Positions 15,086 to 22,148 of a stretch of 33,527 bases of DNA are shown piece by piece; position 1 is the stretch's first letter, and the number at the start of each line of letters is the position of its first letter. The notes beneath the pieces are model-generated. The model worked only from the letters and a program-made list of their open reading frames with translations. It searched no databases and was not told the origin of the DNA. This stretch comes from Lachnospiraceae bacterium (lineage in GTDB: Bacteria > Bacillota > Clostridia > Lachnospirales > Lachnospiraceae). Where the stretch lies: positions 1 to 33,527 of the forward strand of contig JAFXQK010000062.1 in assembly GCA_017527205.1 (NCBI GenBank). Direction: 5' to 3'. The translations under genes were made by a program, and so were the position numbers.

Positions 15086-16453
15086 TCAGGCTTCATCCTC
15101 CCACGCAATCTTACCGCTACAAATCGTCATTTTCACGCGCCCGCGAAGCTTCCATCCCGTAAACGGCGTGTTGCTTGCCTTGGACGCATAATTGCCCGGA
15201 ATCATCTCTGCTTCCTTATCAATCAAAATAAGATCTGCCGGACCACCCTCCGCAAGATACCCTGCATTCAGATGGTACACCCTCGCAGGCCCCGTACTCA
15301 TGCGCTCCAGCAGCTCCATCATGGAAAGATGCCCCTTGTCCACCAGCTCCGTAATGCCTAGCGCGAGCGAAGTCTCCAAGCCAATGATGCCGCTCGGTGC
15401 CTGCGTGATCGGGCGCGCCTTTTCCTCTGCGGAATGCGGTGCATGATCCGTTGCGATCATCTCGATCGTGCCATCCTGAAGGCCCTTGATAATGGCCAAC
15501 CTGTCTGCCTCCTCGCGCAGAGGCGGGTTCATCTTTGCATTGGTACCATACTTGATCGCCGCTTCCTCCGTCAGCGTAAAATGATGGGGCGTCGCCTCGG
15601 CATGCACGTTAGCATAGCCTGCTGCCCGCGCCTTACGCACCAGCTCCACGGCCTCTTTCGTGCTGATGTGCTGAATGTCAATGTCAGCCCCTGTTTCCTT
15701 CGCGATCTCAATGTCGCGCGCAGAAAGTGTAATCTCCGCATCCCTCGAAGAACCGCCAATCCCATAATATTCACTGGCCTTTCCACGGTTTACGCCATTA
15801 TTTTCGATAAACTTAGGATCCTCCTCATGGAAGCTCACGGGCAGCCCAATCGCCTTCGCCCGCTTCATGGCCTCTCGCACCAGCTCCTCCTTAAGGATCG
15901 GCACGCCGTCGTCCGTAAAGCCCACGGCACCAGCCTTGGCCAGTTCCTCCATGGGAACGATTTCTTCTCCCTTCATGCCCTTCGTCACGTTGACGCAGGA
16001 CAACACGTTAATCCCCGTCTGCCTCGCTTTCTCCAAAACCTCCGCCAGAGTCTCCGCATTATCATTGGCAGGCTTCGTATTGGCCATCAGAACGACAGTC
16101 GTAAAACCGCCCTTTGCCGCCGCTCTTCCCCCGGTCTGGATGTCCTCCTTGTAGGTAAAGCCTGGCTCCCGAAAATGCACGTGCACGTCCACAAGTCCCG
16201 GTGCCACGATCAGTCCCTCCGCGTCAATCTCCCGTACCTCGCCAGCTTCCGTGCGTCCACTGCCTGCAGAACCTTGACTGGCCATCGTTCCTTCCCCCAT
16301 TGCCCTATCTTCATCCGTCGCTGCACATTCCCCAGCATGCTTTCCCATGCACTCTGTTATCTTTATAATCTTCCCATCCTCAATCAGAAGGTCCCTTTTT
16401 CCTTCCATACCCGACTTTGGATCCATAACGTATCCATTTCTGATCCACATCAT
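15086..16453 (-). CDS. pyrC: Dihydroorotase
   Basis: About 455 residues; third step of UMP synthesis, cyclising carbamoyl aspartate. Amidohydrolase motifs are HVHFREPG (91-98), GFTDDGVPI, PVSFHEEDP, IDIQHIST, EATPHHF, and the C-terminal metal-site ATDHAPH. The pattern (Asp in place of a carboxylated lysine region) fits class I dihydroorotases. An unusual hydrophilic insertion of about 38 residues (36-74: Gly, Ala, Glu and Ser rich) lies between two strands of the N-terminal beta-sandwich, before the usual REIDAEGLIVAPGLVD. No other pyr gene is adjacent. The start is uncertain among ATGs at 16462, 16453 and 16450; 16453 gives the best spacing from GAAAGGG. Confidence 0.93.
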   Translation of the reverse strand: MMWIRNGYVMDPKSGMEGKRDLLIEDGKIIKITECMGKHAGECAATDEDRAMGEGTMASQGSAGSGRTEAGEVREIDAEGLIVAPGLVDVHVHFREPGFTYKEDIQTGGRAAAKGGFTTVVLMANTKPANDNAETLAEVLEKARQTGINVLSCVNVTKGMKGEEIVPMEELAKAGAVGFTDDGVPILKEELVREAMKRAKAIGLPVSFHEEDPKFIENNGVNRGKASEYYGIGGSSRDAEITLSARDIEIAKETGADIDIQHISTKEAVELVRKARAAGYANVHAEATPHHFTLTEEAAIKYGTNAKMNPPLREEADRLAIIKGLQDGTIEMIATDHAPHSAEEKARPITQAPSGIIGLETSLALGITELVDKGHLSMMELLERMSTGPARVYHLNAGYLAEGGPADLILIDKEAEMIPGNYASKASNTPFTGWKLRGRVKMTICSGKIAWEDEA

Positions 16454-16553
16454 CGTTCGCATCACCCTTTCTTGTTTTTTTCCGTATTTCCTTCTTGTTC
16501 TTTCCCTTGCTCTGATCTATATTTTGATCTATATTTCGACCTAATTTCGTCGC

Positions 16554-17045
16554 TTACACGTCTCTTACCACCTGCCATGCTTCCACTAACCGTTCCAGGC
16601 TCCATGCGGCGTTCGCAGGGCTTGTGGACGGCAAGCAAATACAATCTCTCCCGAGCTTTTGCTGCGTATACTTCAAAAACATCTTTTCGGCCGTCTTCCC
16701 ATTGACATAAATCTGCCTTATGTTCGCCGCATCCAAAATCACACGCAGATCATTCGCCACAACATTCCGAATACTGGCATCTGATGAACCCACAATATCG
16801 CACGATTGAATGACGTCCCACGCCGCTATGTGATTTCTTAGCAAAAAAGCCTTTTTCTCTGAGATCGTCTGCGGCACTTCCTCCCCAAACACTGCTGCCA
16901 GCACCTTCCAATATCGATTCTGCGGATGGCCGTAAAAGAACCCTGCCTCCCGGGATTTCACCGACGGAAAGCTTCCCAAAATCAATACTCTCGAATCCTG
17001 ATCATACACTGGCTCTATGGGATGCACCACCCTCGCTGCTTCCAT
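16554..17045 (-). CDS. Hypoxanthine (deoxyinosine) DNA glycosylase, UDG family 6-like
   Basis: A 164-residue protein of the uracil-DNA glycosylase superfamily. Motif 1 is LILGSFPSVKSREAGFFYGH (21-40) with the following PQNRYW; the second signature is LPSTSPANAAW near residue 143. These match the hypoxanthine-DNA glycosylase (family 6) branch, which removes deaminated adenine from DNA in base excision repair. The length is normal. The frame is open to 17132, but the ATG at 17043-17045 follows an AAGGGGG site and begins with the expected short lead into HPIEPVYD. It is separated from pyrC by 100 bp and from the next gene by 175 bp in which I see no feature. Confidence 0.8.
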   Translation of the reverse strand: MEAARVVHPIEPVYDQDSRVLILGSFPSVKSREAGFFYGHPQNRYWKVLAAVFGEEVPQTISEKKAFLLRNHIAAWDVIQSCDIVGSSDASIRNVVANDLRVILDAANIRQIYVNGKTAEKMFLKYTQQKLGRDCICLPSTSPANAAWSLERLVEAWQVVRDV

Positions 17046-17220
17046 CCTTCGTCCCCCTTCGCCTGCCCTTAGGTCATTTTTTATTTTACCATGGTTCCCT
17101 GGCAGTCGCAACAAAGGATCATCCCCAAGCACCTTTTTACTCCTTTTCCTGCAGCTTCACCTAACGCCGTAAAAATGTGTGGCGATGAAATCATCTGTTC
17201 GTCTGCTTCCATTCCCGGTT

Positions 17221-18540
17221 TCAAGACAAAAAGAAATCCAAATTCCATCCCAGGTATAACGGAATGCTGTACGTAACCGTAGATTCGCAAATGTTTTCGG
17301 CTATGTTCTTTTCAGACAGCTTAACACCTTTCTTCGACTGATACTGCTTGCAGAATTGCTTATAGCTCTTTGCCTGGGTATTATCCGCAGATTTTACTTC
17401 GACGGGGATCAATTCTCCTGCGTCCTCGTAAATAAAATCAACTTCCGCAGTGTTTCCGGATCGCCAGAAGAACGGCTGCTTTCCAAGCGATTTCAGCTCA
17501 TTAAGAACATAGTTTTCCGCAAAGGCGCCCTTAAATCTGACATAATGTCCGGCATCTTCAAGGACGGTATCTGGTGAAACCTTTGACCTTGCCCTAAGCA
17601 ATCCAATGTCTGACATGTATACTTTAAAATATGTTTTGTCAGCACATCCATCCAGCGGAGTTTCCGGTTTCTCCACTAATTCCGTTTTAATCAGTAACCC
17701 GGCGTCAACCAACCATTGCAAGGCATCCTCGAGTTCTGCCGAGCGCTTTCCTTCCTTAACATGAGAAAAGATAAATTTGTTATTTTCTTTTGCCAACTGC
17801 ACGGGTACGGAATCCCAGATCCATCGAATCTTTGGAATGTCTTCAAGTGGAGCGTGTTTTGCGAAATCATCTGCGTAATCTGAGAGAATTTCATTTTGAA
17901 CCGTCTCGACTTCTTCATAATCCCTTGTTTCTATCCAGGTTTTAACGGCTTCAGGCATTCCGCCGACTATATAGTATTCTTTTAGAAGCTTTGTCATGGG
18001 AATCTTGTATAATTCGGGGATTTCACGGTCTATGGGCCACTTACTGAAAGTTTCTATCAAATCTTCCCTTCCGTTTGCAATAACAAATTCCTTAAAGCTC
18101 ATGGGATACAATTGCAACCGGTTTACCTTTCCTACAGGAAAAGATACCTGATTGCGCTTCAGCGCAACCCCCAGTAAAGAACCTGCACAAACAACATGAA
18201 GTTCCTTCATGTTTTCACAGAAATACTTCAGTGACGTTATCGCTCTCGGACAAGCCTGTATTTCATCAAAGAAAACAAGAGTTTCCCCGGGAATGACGTG
18301 CGCTTTGTAATTCATTTCCAGTTCGGAGATAATTCTCTTTACGTCAAAATCATATTCGAAAATTCCTGAAAGCTTTTCCTCTGATTCGAAATTAACATAT
18401 AAATATTGTTTGAAATACTTGCCTGCAAACTCATTGACTACATATGTCTTGCCGCATTGCCTGACTCCGGTAAGAAGAAGCGGTTTCCTGCGAGCCTTGT
18501 CTTTCCATTTTTCCAATTCTTTCATTATTTCCCTATACAT
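17221..18540 (-). CDS. AAA-family ATPase with DUF4143 domain
   Basis: A 439-residue protein. The N-terminal AAA_14 domain has Walker A TGVRQCGKT (24-32), Walker B LVFFDEIQ with Asp92 and Glu93, and a sensor-like CAGSLLG. The C-terminal DUF4143 domain (about 190-380) ends with AEVDFIYE and IPVEVKSA, a pattern like the PD-(D/E)XK nuclease fold, though activity is unproven for the family. These proteins are common and multi-copy in anaerobic gut bacteria, and their biological role is unknown. The ATG at 18538-18540 is chosen for a GGAGGG site 6-7 nt upstream. The promoter is buried in a long palindrome. Confidence 0.85.
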   Translation of the reverse strand: MYREIMKELEKWKDKARRKPLLLTGVRQCGKTYVVNEFAGKYFKQYLYVNFESEEKLSGIFEYDFDVKRIISELEMNYKAHVIPGETLVFFDEIQACPRAITSLKYFCENMKELHVVCAGSLLGVALKRNQVSFPVGKVNRLQLYPMSFKEFVIANGREDLIETFSKWPIDREIPELYKIPMTKLLKEYYIVGGMPEAVKTWIETRDYEEVETVQNEILSDYADDFAKHAPLEDIPKIRWIWDSVPVQLAKENNKFIFSHVKEGKRSAELEDALQWLVDAGLLIKTELVEKPETPLDGCADKTYFKVYMSDIGLLRARSKVSPDTVLEDAGHYVRFKGAFAENYVLNELKSLGKQPFFWRSGNTAEVDFIYEDAGELIPVEVKSADNTQAKSYKQFCKQYQSKKGVKLSEKNIAENICESTVTYSIPLYLGWNLDFFLS

Positions 18541-18572
18541 AGTGCCCTCCAAAGTCCTGCCTGTTTGATCAT

Positions 18573-18632
18573 ATTATAGCAAATGTCCTATGAGTTTTGC
18601 AAGCTATTTTGCGAAACTCATAGGACTTTTGC
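18573..18632 (-). promoter_or_regulatory. Promoter of the DUF4143 gene within a 54-bp near-perfect palindrome
   Basis: Bases 18579-18601 are the inverted complement of 18610-18632: 23 bp per arm with two mismatches, one of which is a possible G-U pair, around an 8-nt loop. The central perfect block is GTCCTATGAGTTT (18585-18597). On the minus strand a TATAAT box (18573-18578) lies at the edge, and a TTGCAA -35 (18597-18602) lies inside, with an 18-bp spacer. It could be an operator, a recombination or target site, or a transcript hairpin. Confidence 0.6.
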
Positions 18633-18861
18633 AAGTGTATATGGTTGGCTTCCCAAGTTTTTTTGCTCTCCCTTAGCAAATTCTTCGCATGCCGTTTGTC
18701 ATTTTCTGACGCTTTTACAATGTCACCCTTTGCAAACGGAGTCATGAATTTCACAAAATGATTTTCAAACAAGATTCACGAGCGCGAATTCTGTCGATAA
18801 TTATTTGATTATTTTCCTTCTCCACCATTCGTTCTTTTCTTTCGTCTCATGATTCTGCCAC
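18633..18861. other. Intergenic region, no supported gene
   Basis: This is the divergent gap between the DUF4143 ATPase gene and plsC. A 67-codon open frame on the minus strand runs through it, but it needs a TTG start, has no ribosome binding site, and its last third is only the translation of the palindrome. No RNA gene was recognised. Confidence 0.4.
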
Positions 18862-18890
18862 TATACATTTTCCCCTCCCTGTGCTATACT
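18862..18890 (+). promoter_or_regulatory. Possible plsC promoter
   Basis: TATACA (18862-18867), a 17-bp spacer and TATACT (18885-18890). The -35 half is weak but has the same hexamer as the apparent nadE promoter. It would give a leader of about 70 nt. Confidence 0.35.
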
Positions 18891-18968
18891 TTCCTTGTGT
18901 CTCGTTTGCGGAAGCGAAAGCCGCTCTCCTGCGTAACCTGCACAAAAATCAATTTACGGAGTATCTAC

Positions 18969-19727
18969 ATGATTCGTTTTATTTTAGTTGTCCTGTGCGT
19001 TGTATTATTTTTGATCGTCAATATTCCCATGCTCCTCGTCGAATGGATCATTGGGAAGTTTAAGCCGGAATGGAAGGATCGTTCCAGCCTTTTCCTGGTA
19101 AAATGCGGTTTTAATGCCTGCCTGTTTTATGCCGGCGTCAAGGTCATCGTGGAAGGGGAGGAGAACGTACCGAAGGATACTGCCGTGGTCTATGTAGCAA
19201 ACCACAGAAGCTATTTCGACATCCTGCTGACCTATGTGCGCGTGCCAAGGCCTACCGGATACATTGCGAAAAAAGAAATGTGGAACTGGATTTTGCTTCG
19301 CCGTTGGATGCAGAACCTGCACTGCCTATTTCTGGATCGTGAAAACATCAAGGAAGGCCTCAAAACCATTCTCACGGCGATCGACAAGGCAAAGCACGGC
19401 ATCTCCATCTGCATTTTTCCTGAAGGCACCAGAAACCACGAGGCAGATACCTTCCTTCCCTTTCATGACGCAAGCTTTAAGATCGCAGAAAAAAGCGGCG
19501 TTCCCGTGGTTCCCATTACCCTCGTGAACACCGCCTCCATCTTTGAAGATCACCTTCCCAAGATCAAACCTGCCACCGTTGTCATTCGCTACGGAAAGCC
19601 GGTCTACCTGAAGGATCTGGACAAGGAAACCAAAAAAAGCATTGGCTCCTACTTCCAGAACATGATTTCCGAAAACTATTTTGAATTAAAAGAAAAATAC
19701 GCTGACAAGCTCTACGGCAAAAAGTAA
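18969..19727 (+). CDS. plsC: 1-acyl-sn-glycerol-3-phosphate acyltransferase
   Basis: A 252-residue PlsC-type enzyme. It adds the second acyl chain to lysophosphatidic acid to make phosphatidic acid at the inner face of the membrane. An N-terminal hydrophobic helix (about 2-28) anchors it. The acyltransferase motifs are NHRSYFD (78-84, HX4D with His79 and Asp84), a middle CLFLDREN block, FPEGTR (150-155) and VVPITLVN. The frame is open 40 codons upstream, but the ATG at 18969 has GGAG 7 nt upstream and starts at the membrane helix. It is the only plus-strand gene in this part of the window, convergent with the lipoprotein gene 17 bp away. Confidence 0.92.
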   Translation: MIRFILVVLCVVLFLIVNIPMLLVEWIIGKFKPEWKDRSSLFLVKCGFNACLFYAGVKVIVEGEENVPKDTAVVYVANHRSYFDILLTYVRVPRPTGYIAKKEMWNWILLRRWMQNLHCLFLDRENIKEGLKTILTAIDKAKHGISICIFPEGTRNHEADTFLPFHDASFKIAEKSGVPVVPITLVNTASIFEDHLPKIKPATVVIRYGKPVYLKDLDKETKKSIGSYFQNMISENYFELKEKYADKLYGKK

Positions 19728-19744
19728 TGATGCCGCTCCATCGC

Positions 19745-20176
19745 TTACTTAAAGACTACCGGCTGCTCTACCAGTTCCGTCCGAATGACGAGATATGGGT
19801 AAGTAGCCGTTTTCTTTGCCTGATCCGATAGCTCCGGCCCTAAGAGCGTCGTATCCACGCGCACCTCCGTTTCCGTAAGATAGAGATCATTTAGCACGAT
19901 GCTATAGCCTCCCGTCTCCTGCTTTCCATAGCCAATACAGATATAAAGATATTCCTTGTCAGAATAGGTCAGTTGAAAGGGCTTTTCCTTCTTTTCATCA
20001 ATAATCGTCTTTAGCTCTGCAGGCAACGCCTCCTCCGACACGATGACGGACTCCAGATCCCTCACCTTCTCCGTATCCTCCTTAAGGCACCCTGCCAATG
20101 CAAGCAACGCAAACAGCATGACAAAGCATCCTATCCACGCCCCTATACTCCTTTTGTGCTTTGCACGTTCTCTCAT
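19745..20176 (-). CDS. Lipoprotein with PrcB-type C-terminal domain
   Basis: A 143-residue secreted lipoprotein. A basic N-terminus (MRERAKHKRS) precedes a hydrophobic stretch and the lipobox LAGC with Cys30 as the lipidated residue. The C-terminal part (GGYSIVLNDLYLTETEVRVD, then ATYPYLVIRTE) matches the PrcB C-terminal domain, first seen in a protease-complex subunit of spirochaetes. No partner protease is adjacent, so the role is open. The upstream neighbour on the same strand is the SpoIIQ-like gene, but a terminator separates them. No strong ribosome binding site was seen. Confidence 0.7.
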   Translation of the reverse strand: MRERAKHKRSIGAWIGCFVMLFALLALAGCLKEDTEKVRDLESVIVSEEALPAELKTIIDEKKEKPFQLTYSDKEYLYICIGYGKQETGGYSIVLNDLYLTETEVRVDTTLLGPELSDQAKKTATYPYLVIRTELVEQPVVFK

Positions 20177-20213
20177 ATTTTCTAACCCGCTTTTTCCAGT
20201 TTGTTCATCTTAT

Positions 20214-20242
20214 GCAAGAAAAGAAGCCCTTATTCGGACTTC
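20214..20242 (-). terminator. Terminator after the SpoIIQ-like gene
   Basis: GAAGTCC / GGGCTTC (20236-20242 with 20223-20229) forms a 7-bp stem with one G-U pair and a 6-nt loop. TTTTCTT follows on the minus strand. Confidence 0.55.
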
Positions 20243-20310
20243 TTCTCGTAATGACATATCGAATTCTTTTCTATGGCCTTGTTCCCACGGCTTTGATTTT
20301 AAGCCTGGCC

Positions 20311-21351
20311 TTACTCAAAAAACTGACTGGGATCGATGCTTTCCCCATCCTTTTTCAATTGAAAATAAAGATTGCTCCCCTCAACGCTATAATACTTTGT
20401 AGGCTCCGCAATAGTTGCCAGCTGTGCTCCGGCATCAATTTTCGCTCCAATGGGTACCGCAACGTTGTCCACCTGACCATAAATTGCCTGATATCCATCG
20501 CCCAAATCCAAGATCACGACATGTCCCAGCTCGGCATCGTTGTGAACGTTGATGACTCTGCCCGTCGTACAGGCACTTACGTTCTCTCCCAGACTTGCTC
20601 CATAGACTACGGCTGGACTACATTTATACTGATCCAATGTTGCAAAATAAACGCCATGCTCCATGCTATAAGGGATCAATGGGTTTCCGGCGACAGGCTT
20701 TATCATCGTCTCTGGCGCGAAATGAAGCTCCTCAGAAGCTGCCGCGCTAACGGGAGCAGCATCCGTTACCAAGCTCTCCGCCTGATCCAGAGTACCGGCT
20801 CCGCTTTCCGTCTCATTGTTGATAACTGCCTTTGCACTTTCTTGTTTGCCTGCATCACTTGTGCCTGCAGTCGTTTTACTGCTTCCCTGCGTTCCAACGC
20901 CCGTCTTATCATTTACCTGCTTTCCAACACCTGTCCTGTCATTGGTCTGCTTTCCAGCATTCGATTTACCGCTCCCCAGTGTTCCCGCGCCGTCGCTCAT
21001 ACCCTTGCTGCTGCTTTGATCTGCGCCAAAACTCCCTTGATTCTTTTCGGTAAGTCCCGGAATCTTGATCTCATCCGAGCCTGCCTCCAGGGGCAATTCC
21101 ATCTCTTCCTTCGCTTCCCCCTGCAGATTTACGCGCCCCTTTCCGGAGTTCAGGGCGATCTCCTTGAGCTTTTCGTCTGCCCGATCCTCCAACGCTTCAA
21201 AATCAATCGTATAGCCATGATCCAATGCATTTCGGTTATGCGTTCTGACATAGGCTCCCGTCACGGTGAGCGCCGTCAATACCAAGGCTGAGGTTGAGAT
21301 CATGATAAATCTCTCCCTTCTCGCATTGTTATTCCGATTATCCTTTTTCAT
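20311..21351 (-). CDS. Catalytically degenerate LytM/M23-fold membrane protein, SpoIIQ-like
   Basis: A 346-residue protein with one membrane segment (about 14-34), so the bulk is extracytoplasmic. A low-complexity linker (about 100-205; Gly, Ser, Lys, Asn, Thr) contains a near-tandem repeat, GKQTNDRTGV followed by GKQVNDKTGV. The C-terminal LytM fold (about 215-342) lacks the zinc ligands: the usual HLHFE end reads NLYFQ, and the usual YAHL reads YGQV. Such dead LytM domains are typical of SpoIIQ, the forespore half of the SpoIIQ-SpoIIIAH sporulation channel; that role is inferred. ATG 21349-21351 is preferred, with AAAGGA 8 nt upstream. Confidence 0.68.
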   Translation of the reverse strand: MKKDNRNNNARRERFIMISTSALVLTALTVTGAYVRTHNRNALDHGYTIDFEALEDRADEKLKEIALNSGKGRVNLQGEAKEEMELPLEAGSDEIKIPGLTEKNQGSFGADQSSSKGMSDGAGTLGSGKSNAGKQTNDRTGVGKQVNDKTGVGTQGSSKTTAGTSDAGKQESAKAVINNETESGAGTLDQAESLVTDAAPVSAAASEELHFAPETMIKPVAGNPLIPYSMEHGVYFATLDQYKCSPAVVYGASLGENVSACTTGRVINVHNDAELGHVVILDLGDGYQAIYGQVDNVAVPIGAKIDAGAQLATIAEPTKYYSVEGSNLYFQLKKDGESIDPSQFFE

Positions 21352-21428
21352 CTCCATCTTCCTTTCTTTCGGCATGCTGTGGTTTTTGTCTTTGCCATCT
21401 AGTATTGCCGCAAAAAAGGATTTTATAC

Positions 21429-21603
21429 AAAAAAGCCTGAGGCTTTCATCAATGTCTTTCCGTTGAAGTCTTCCGAAGGACTCGGGGCTAGGTTTGGATC
21501 GTCTTTCTGGTAGACTTTAGACCCAGAAAGACAATCCAAACCTTCCCCTCGAGGTATTGGAACACTTAACTTATGGACATTGAGACGAATGCCTCAGGTC
21601 TTT
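21429..21603 (-). ncRNA. ssrS: 6S RNA-like structured RNA
   Basis: About 175 nt that fold into one long rod. The closing stem pairs ACCTGAGGC, TTCGT and CAATGTC at the 5' side (21600 to about 21574) with GACATTG, ATGAA and GCCTCAGG at the 3' side. A large internal bubble follows, with a small CTTCGGAAG hairpin on its 3' side. The upper arm pairs CTCG-GGG with CCCCGAG and a 20-bp stem (GGTTTGGATTGTCTTTCTGG with its partner, one G-U) capped by a 12-nt loop. The 3' end can refold to the terminator AAAGCC-TCA-GGCTTT plus T-run. Size, bubble and rod shape fit 6S RNA, which sequesters RNA polymerase. A leader element for the SpoIIQ-like gene is the alternative. Confidence 0.6.
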
Positions 21604-21624
21604 GTTTTTGAAATGTAATAGGAA

Positions 21625-22101
21625 TCATCCACGTTTTAGGAGGCGCAGCATGATGTTCGCAACCATGTCACGATCTACCACAAGATTACATCCATAGGGG
21701 TCAATGACAAATCCCTGTGCTGGTCCCCTCGTGCCATCCGGAAGCTTTTGTAGCATCAAATCTGCATATTCCGTAAAGCTCATGCCAAATCCGTAAACGA
21801 AATCACGAATGGCTCTTTGCCCAAGCCACTTGTCCATTTCCTCCTGACTGGTAAATGCCATGAGTAAAGGACGCCCCGATTTATCCTGAATCATTTTCTG
21901 CTGAATGTCACAATTATCCGGCAAGGTCAGTTGTCCATCTTCTCCCTGAAAAGGGGGTGCGGAAACAGTTGCAGGGCAAAGAAAGGTTGCCTTAAGAATC
22001 TCCTCCAAAACAGCCTCTCGCTTTGAAGGATCCTGATCCTGTCGCATCAGCTCAATGGCTCCAACTAACATGGGATTTTCTATCTTCGCATTAAAAAGCA
22101 T
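21625..22101 (-). CDS. SseB-domain protein
   Basis: A 158-residue soluble protein. The central part (GRPLLMAFTSQEEMDKWLG) and the C-terminal GFVIDPYGCNLVVDRDMVANI fit the SseB N-terminal domain family, small proteins of unknown general function found in many Firmicutes. The start ATG (22099-22101) follows an AAAGGAT-type site. It lies 47 bp downstream of the hydratase gene with no terminator seen between them, so it is probably in the same operon; the 6S-like RNA starts about 20 bp past its stop. Confidence 0.65.
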   Translation of the reverse strand: MLFNAKIENPMLVGAIELMRQDQDPSKREAVLEEILKATFLCPATVSAPPFQGEDGQLTLPDNCDIQQKMIQDKSGRPLLMAFTSQEEMDKWLGQRAIRDFVYGFGMSFTEYADLMLQKLPDGTRGPAQGFVIDPYGCNLVVDRDMVANIMLRLLKRG

Positions 22102-22148
22102 CTTCTATCCTTTCTGCGCGGCATTAGAATCTGCAACGCACAAACAAT

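Noticed and set aside
15434..16705. A 423-codon open frame on the plus strand opposite pyrC
   Set aside because: It is the antisense shadow of pyrC and the glycosylase gene; no ribosome binding site or recognisable domain, while the minus strand encodes clear enzymes.
18569..18772. A 67-codon minus-strand frame upstream of the DUF4143 gene
   Set aside because: Needs a TTG start, has no ribosome binding site, and its C-terminal third is only the translated palindrome.
20940..20985. Tandem repeat in the SpoIIQ-like gene as a mobile or CRISPR-like repeat
   Set aside because: It is only two imperfect in-frame copies coding for the low-complexity linker.
20161..21291. A 376-codon plus-strand frame opposite the SpoIIQ-like gene
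   Set aside because: Antisense to a gene with a membrane helix and LytM fold; the translated peptide is Cys/His/Arg-rich with no known motif, typical of a shadow.
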